In this document: positions 42,569 to 44,832 of the stretch, in pieces
How positions within the stretch are numbered: the first letter of the stretch is position 1
Layout of the letters: the number at the start of each line of letters is the position of its first letter
Assembly (NCBI GenBank): GCA_943333125.1
Contig: CALQSB010000025.1
Span: 1 to 44,832, forward strand
Direction: 5' to 3'
DNA: 44,832 bases
Source: Chitinophaga pinensis
GTDB taxonomy: Bacteria > Bacteroidota > Bacteroidia > Chitinophagales > Chitinophagaceae
Notes under the pieces: model-generated
What the model was told of the DNA's origin: nothing
The model's database searches: none
What the model saw: only the letters and a program-made list of their open reading frames with translations
Made by a program: the position numbers and the translations under genes

Positions 42569-44832
42569 ATGAAGAAATTTGTTTTATTTATTTCTGTTCA
42601 GTGTATTGTAATTCTTGGTGTTGCACAAAAAATTTCCGGAACTGTATACAACGAAAAAGGCGAGTTGCTTCCATTCTCTTCGTTAACGATTAAGGGGACA
42701 TCAAATGGCAGTACCGCAAATAATCAGGCCTTTTATAGTTTTAATGCTCGTCCTGGAAAATCAACAATTGTTTGCCAGCATATTGGTTACGAGGCGTTAG
42801 AAAAAACGATTGATGTAAACGAGGACAAGGAACTTGATTTTATTTTAAAAGTACAATACCTCAATATGAAAGAGGTAGTGATAAATAATAAAGGAGAAAA
42901 TCCTGCATATGAAATTATTCGTCAGGCTATAAAGAAAAGAAATTATTACAATAATCAGGTGAAAGGTTTTCACTGTGAATTGTACAGCAAGGATCTTATT
43001 AAATTGAGAAGCCTCCCTGATAAAGTTATGGGGCAGAAGGTTCCTGATGAAGATCGTCGCTCAATGCTTTTGGATTCTTCTGGCAAAGGAATTATTTACC
43101 TTTCAGAAGCGATGTCAAAATTGAACAGTCAGGATCCTGATAAATTCAAAATGGAAGTGATGAGCAGCAGAGTCAGTGGTAGCAATGGTTTTGGGTTTAC
43201 GTTTCCTGTCTTTGTAAATTTATATTCAAATAATGTTACCGTATTTAAACAAGGTTTCAATCAAAGAGGATTTGTATCCCCAATAGCCGACAATGCGTTG
43301 CGGTTTTATAAATATAAAATCCTGGGTACGTTTATTGAAAATGGAAAAACAATCAACAGTATTAAAGTTACACCCAGACGTAAGTACGAGCCGCTTTTTT
43401 CTGGCATCATAAATATTACGGATGATGACTGGCGTATCCATAGCGTTGACTTAATGGTAACCAAAGAAAATCAATTGGAAGTTCTGGATACTTTAAAAAT
43501 TACGCAGCTACATATTCCTGTTGGAGATGATATCTGGAGAGTAAAAAATCAAATGTTGTATTTCAATTTTAATAAGTTTAAAATTGATGTGATTGGGAAT
43601 TTCCTTTCTGTTTATTCTGATTATAAAATAAATCCTGTTTTTGATAAAAAAACTTTTGATCGCGTGGTTATTAAATATGATACAGGCGTGAGTAACAGAT
43701 CAAAAACATTCTGGGATACATCGAGACCTGTTCCTCTGGAATTTGATGAGCAAATGGACTATAAAATAAAAGACAGTGTATTACAATTGCAAAATGATTC
43801 TGCTTCAATTTATAATAATATAGATTCACTAAAAAAGAGACAAGGGAAAGTGAAATTATTGAGTGTTTTTTTTCCGGGAATCAGCAGAATACATTACAGT
43901 AAGAAAGGGAATTATCGATGGGGGATTTTGCCATTAGTAAACAATATTAATTACAACACCGCCGAAGGATTAGTATGTCAGGTTGTTTCCAGTTTTCTTA
44001 AAGAAATAGGGCCGGATAAAACATACTTAAGAATTGAACCAAATGTGCGTTATGGATTTGCCAATACTCATCTTAACGCTTGGTTGAATATTTCTGTTTC
44101 TGGAAGTGAAACCGACAATGATAATAATACACATAAAATCTCTTGGTCTTTTTCTGGTGGTAAAAGAGTGTCTCAATATAATAAAGACGTCCCGATTCTT
44201 CCTTTGAGTAACACATTAAGTACACTCACTCAAGGAAACAACTTCATGAAGACCTACGAAAATGTTTTTGCAAATATTTTGTTTGGAAAGAGTTTTGATA
44301 ACGGACTTAAATTTTCAATTCAAACATTGTATGAAGATAGATTTCCATTATTTAATGTCACCAATTTTACTTTTCAAAAAAAGGACGTTGTAAATATCAC
44401 CGAAAATTATCCCACAGACAGAGTAAGTATAGATGAGATTGTAAGACATCAGGCATTTATTGCTTATTTTAAAATATCCATAAAGCCTGGTCAGCGTTAT
44501 ATACAATTACCAAATGGCAAAATTCCTATTGGCTCAGATTATCCAACTATTTCTTTAAACTATAGCAAAGGAATAAGTGGTTTGCTGGGAAGTGATGTTG
44601 ATTTTGACCGGTGGAAGTTTTCTGTTTTTGGCGATAAAAATCTGAATCTTGCTGGGTTAATAAAATATCGTTTTAATACTGGCGGATTTTTAAACAATAA
44701 AAAAGTATATATACAAGACTATGTTCATTTTAAAGGAAGTGGTTTAAGCTCCGCTTCAGAATATGTAAATAGTTTCCAGCTTATTTCTTCATACAGCCAT
44801 TCAACCACAGCTAAAATTTATTTTTCAGAAAA
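42569..44832 (+). CDS. DUF5686/carboxypeptidase-like regulatory domain outer-membrane protein, 3' end cut
   Basis: The reading frame is open for 754 codons from ATG 42569 to the window end. It begins with a signal peptide (KKFVLFISVQCIVILGVAQ) and then a CarboxypepD_reg-like plug (KISGTVYNEKGELLPFSSLT) with the HIGYEALEKTIDV ending of that domain. A DUF5686-type body follows (PAYEIIRQAIKKRNYYNNQV, then FHCELYSKDLIKL). The rest is long beta-rich sequence that looks like a barrel. Such proteins are Bacteroidota outer-membrane proteins related in plan to TonB-dependent receptors but of unknown transport role. The C-terminal part of the barrel is missing because of the window edge. Confidence 0.88.
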   Translation, partial: MKKFVLFISVQCIVILGVAQKISGTVYNEKGELLPFSSLTIKGTSNGSTANNQAFYSFNARPGKSTIVCQHIGYEALEKTIDVNEDKELDFILKVQYLNMKEVVINNKGENPAYEIIRQAIKKRNYYNNQVKGFHCELYSKDLIKLRSLPDKVMGQKVPDEDRRSMLLDSSGKGIIYLSEAMSKLNSQDPDKFKMEVMSSRVSGSNGFGFTFPVFVNLYSNNVTVFKQGFNQRGFVSPIADNALRFYKYKILGTFIENGKTINSIKVTPRRKYEPLFSGIINITDDDWRIHSVDLMVTKENQLEVLDTLKITQLHIPVGDDIWRVKNQMLYFNFNKFKIDVIGNFLSVYSDYKINPVFDKKTFDRVVIKYDTGVSNRSKTFWDTSRPVPLEFDEQMDYKIKDSVLQLQNDSASIYNNIDSLKKRQGKVKLLSVFFPGISRIHYSKKGNYRWGILPLVNNINYNTAEGLVCQVVSSFLKEIGPDKTYLRIEPNVRYGFANTHLNAWLNISVSGSETDNDNNTHKISWSFSGGKRVSQYNKDVPILPLSNTLSTLTQGNNFMKTYENVFANILFGKSFDNGLKFSIQTLYEDRFPLFNVTNFTFQKKDVVNITENYPTDRVSIDEIVRHQAFIAYFKISIKPGQRYIQLPNGKIPIGSDYPTISLNYSKGISGLLGSDVDFDRWKFSVFGDKNLNLAGLIKYRFNTGGFLNNKKVYIQDYVHFKGSGLSSASEYVNSFQLISSYSHSTTAKIYFSE

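Overview
The window looks like chromosomal DNA of a member of the Bacteroidota, probably a Chitinophagaceae-like relative. The evidence is the AT-rich composition, A-rich leaders without Shine-Dalgarno sites, promoter boxes of the Bacteroidota type (TTTG then TAnnTTTG), and gene families concentrated in that phylum: YfhO, GSCFA, DUF4270, DUF5686, short Bacteroidota S8 peptidases, and a two-component propeller/Y_Y_Y histidine kinase with LytTR regulators. The genus cannot be fixed from the sequence alone.

Positions 1-13977 are a surface-polysaccharide locus. It holds a Wzx-type flippase (cut by the window start), a NovU/TylC3-like sugar C-methyltransferase, a glycosyltransferase fused to a methyltransferase, an SDR sugar-nucleotide enzyme, a GT9-like transferase, GDP-mannose 4,6-dehydratase (gmd), a GT2 and a GT4 glycosyltransferase, and the large membrane protein YfhO. 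Menaquinone gene mqnA and a small helical protein sit inside it. Gmd points to a GDP-deoxyhexose in the product and the C-methyltransferase to a branched or methylated sugar.

Positions 14060-18969 carry one propeller-type LytS-like sensor kinase followed by two tandem paralogous LytTR response regulators. A tRNA-His with its own promoter and terminator follows, then a tail-specific protease (Prc/CtpA). On the minus strand, 21843-31508 holds an S8 peptidase, an ALDH7-like dehydrogenase, panB, ppx, ppk1, a lysylphosphatidylglycerol-synthase-like membrane protein and panC, so pantothenate and polyphosphate genes are interleaved.

From 31613 the plus strand carries a glycogen-synthase N-domain protein, a DUF4270 lipoprotein, metK, rlmB, an HMG-CoA lyase, a GSCFA protein, a secreted 23-residue-repeat protein, miaE (minus), a penicillin-acylase family hydrolase, a small membrane protein and a DUF5686 outer-membrane protein cut by the window end.

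Most of the window is ordinary housekeeping and envelope DNA. No CRISPR array, prophage, transposase gene or complete defence system was seen. The least explained material is non-coding: a nested palindromic element (about 26209-26393) with a related half-copy at 21742-21772, a mosaic of short repeats at 5730-5977, and a perfect 18-bp inverted repeat with a GC-rich hairpin at 36155-36223. Among proteins, the 23-residue repeat protein, the glycosyltransferase-methyltransferase fusion, the SDR with Arg in place of the catalytic Lys, and the glycogen-synthase-like protein without its nucleotide-sugar motif deserve follow-up.
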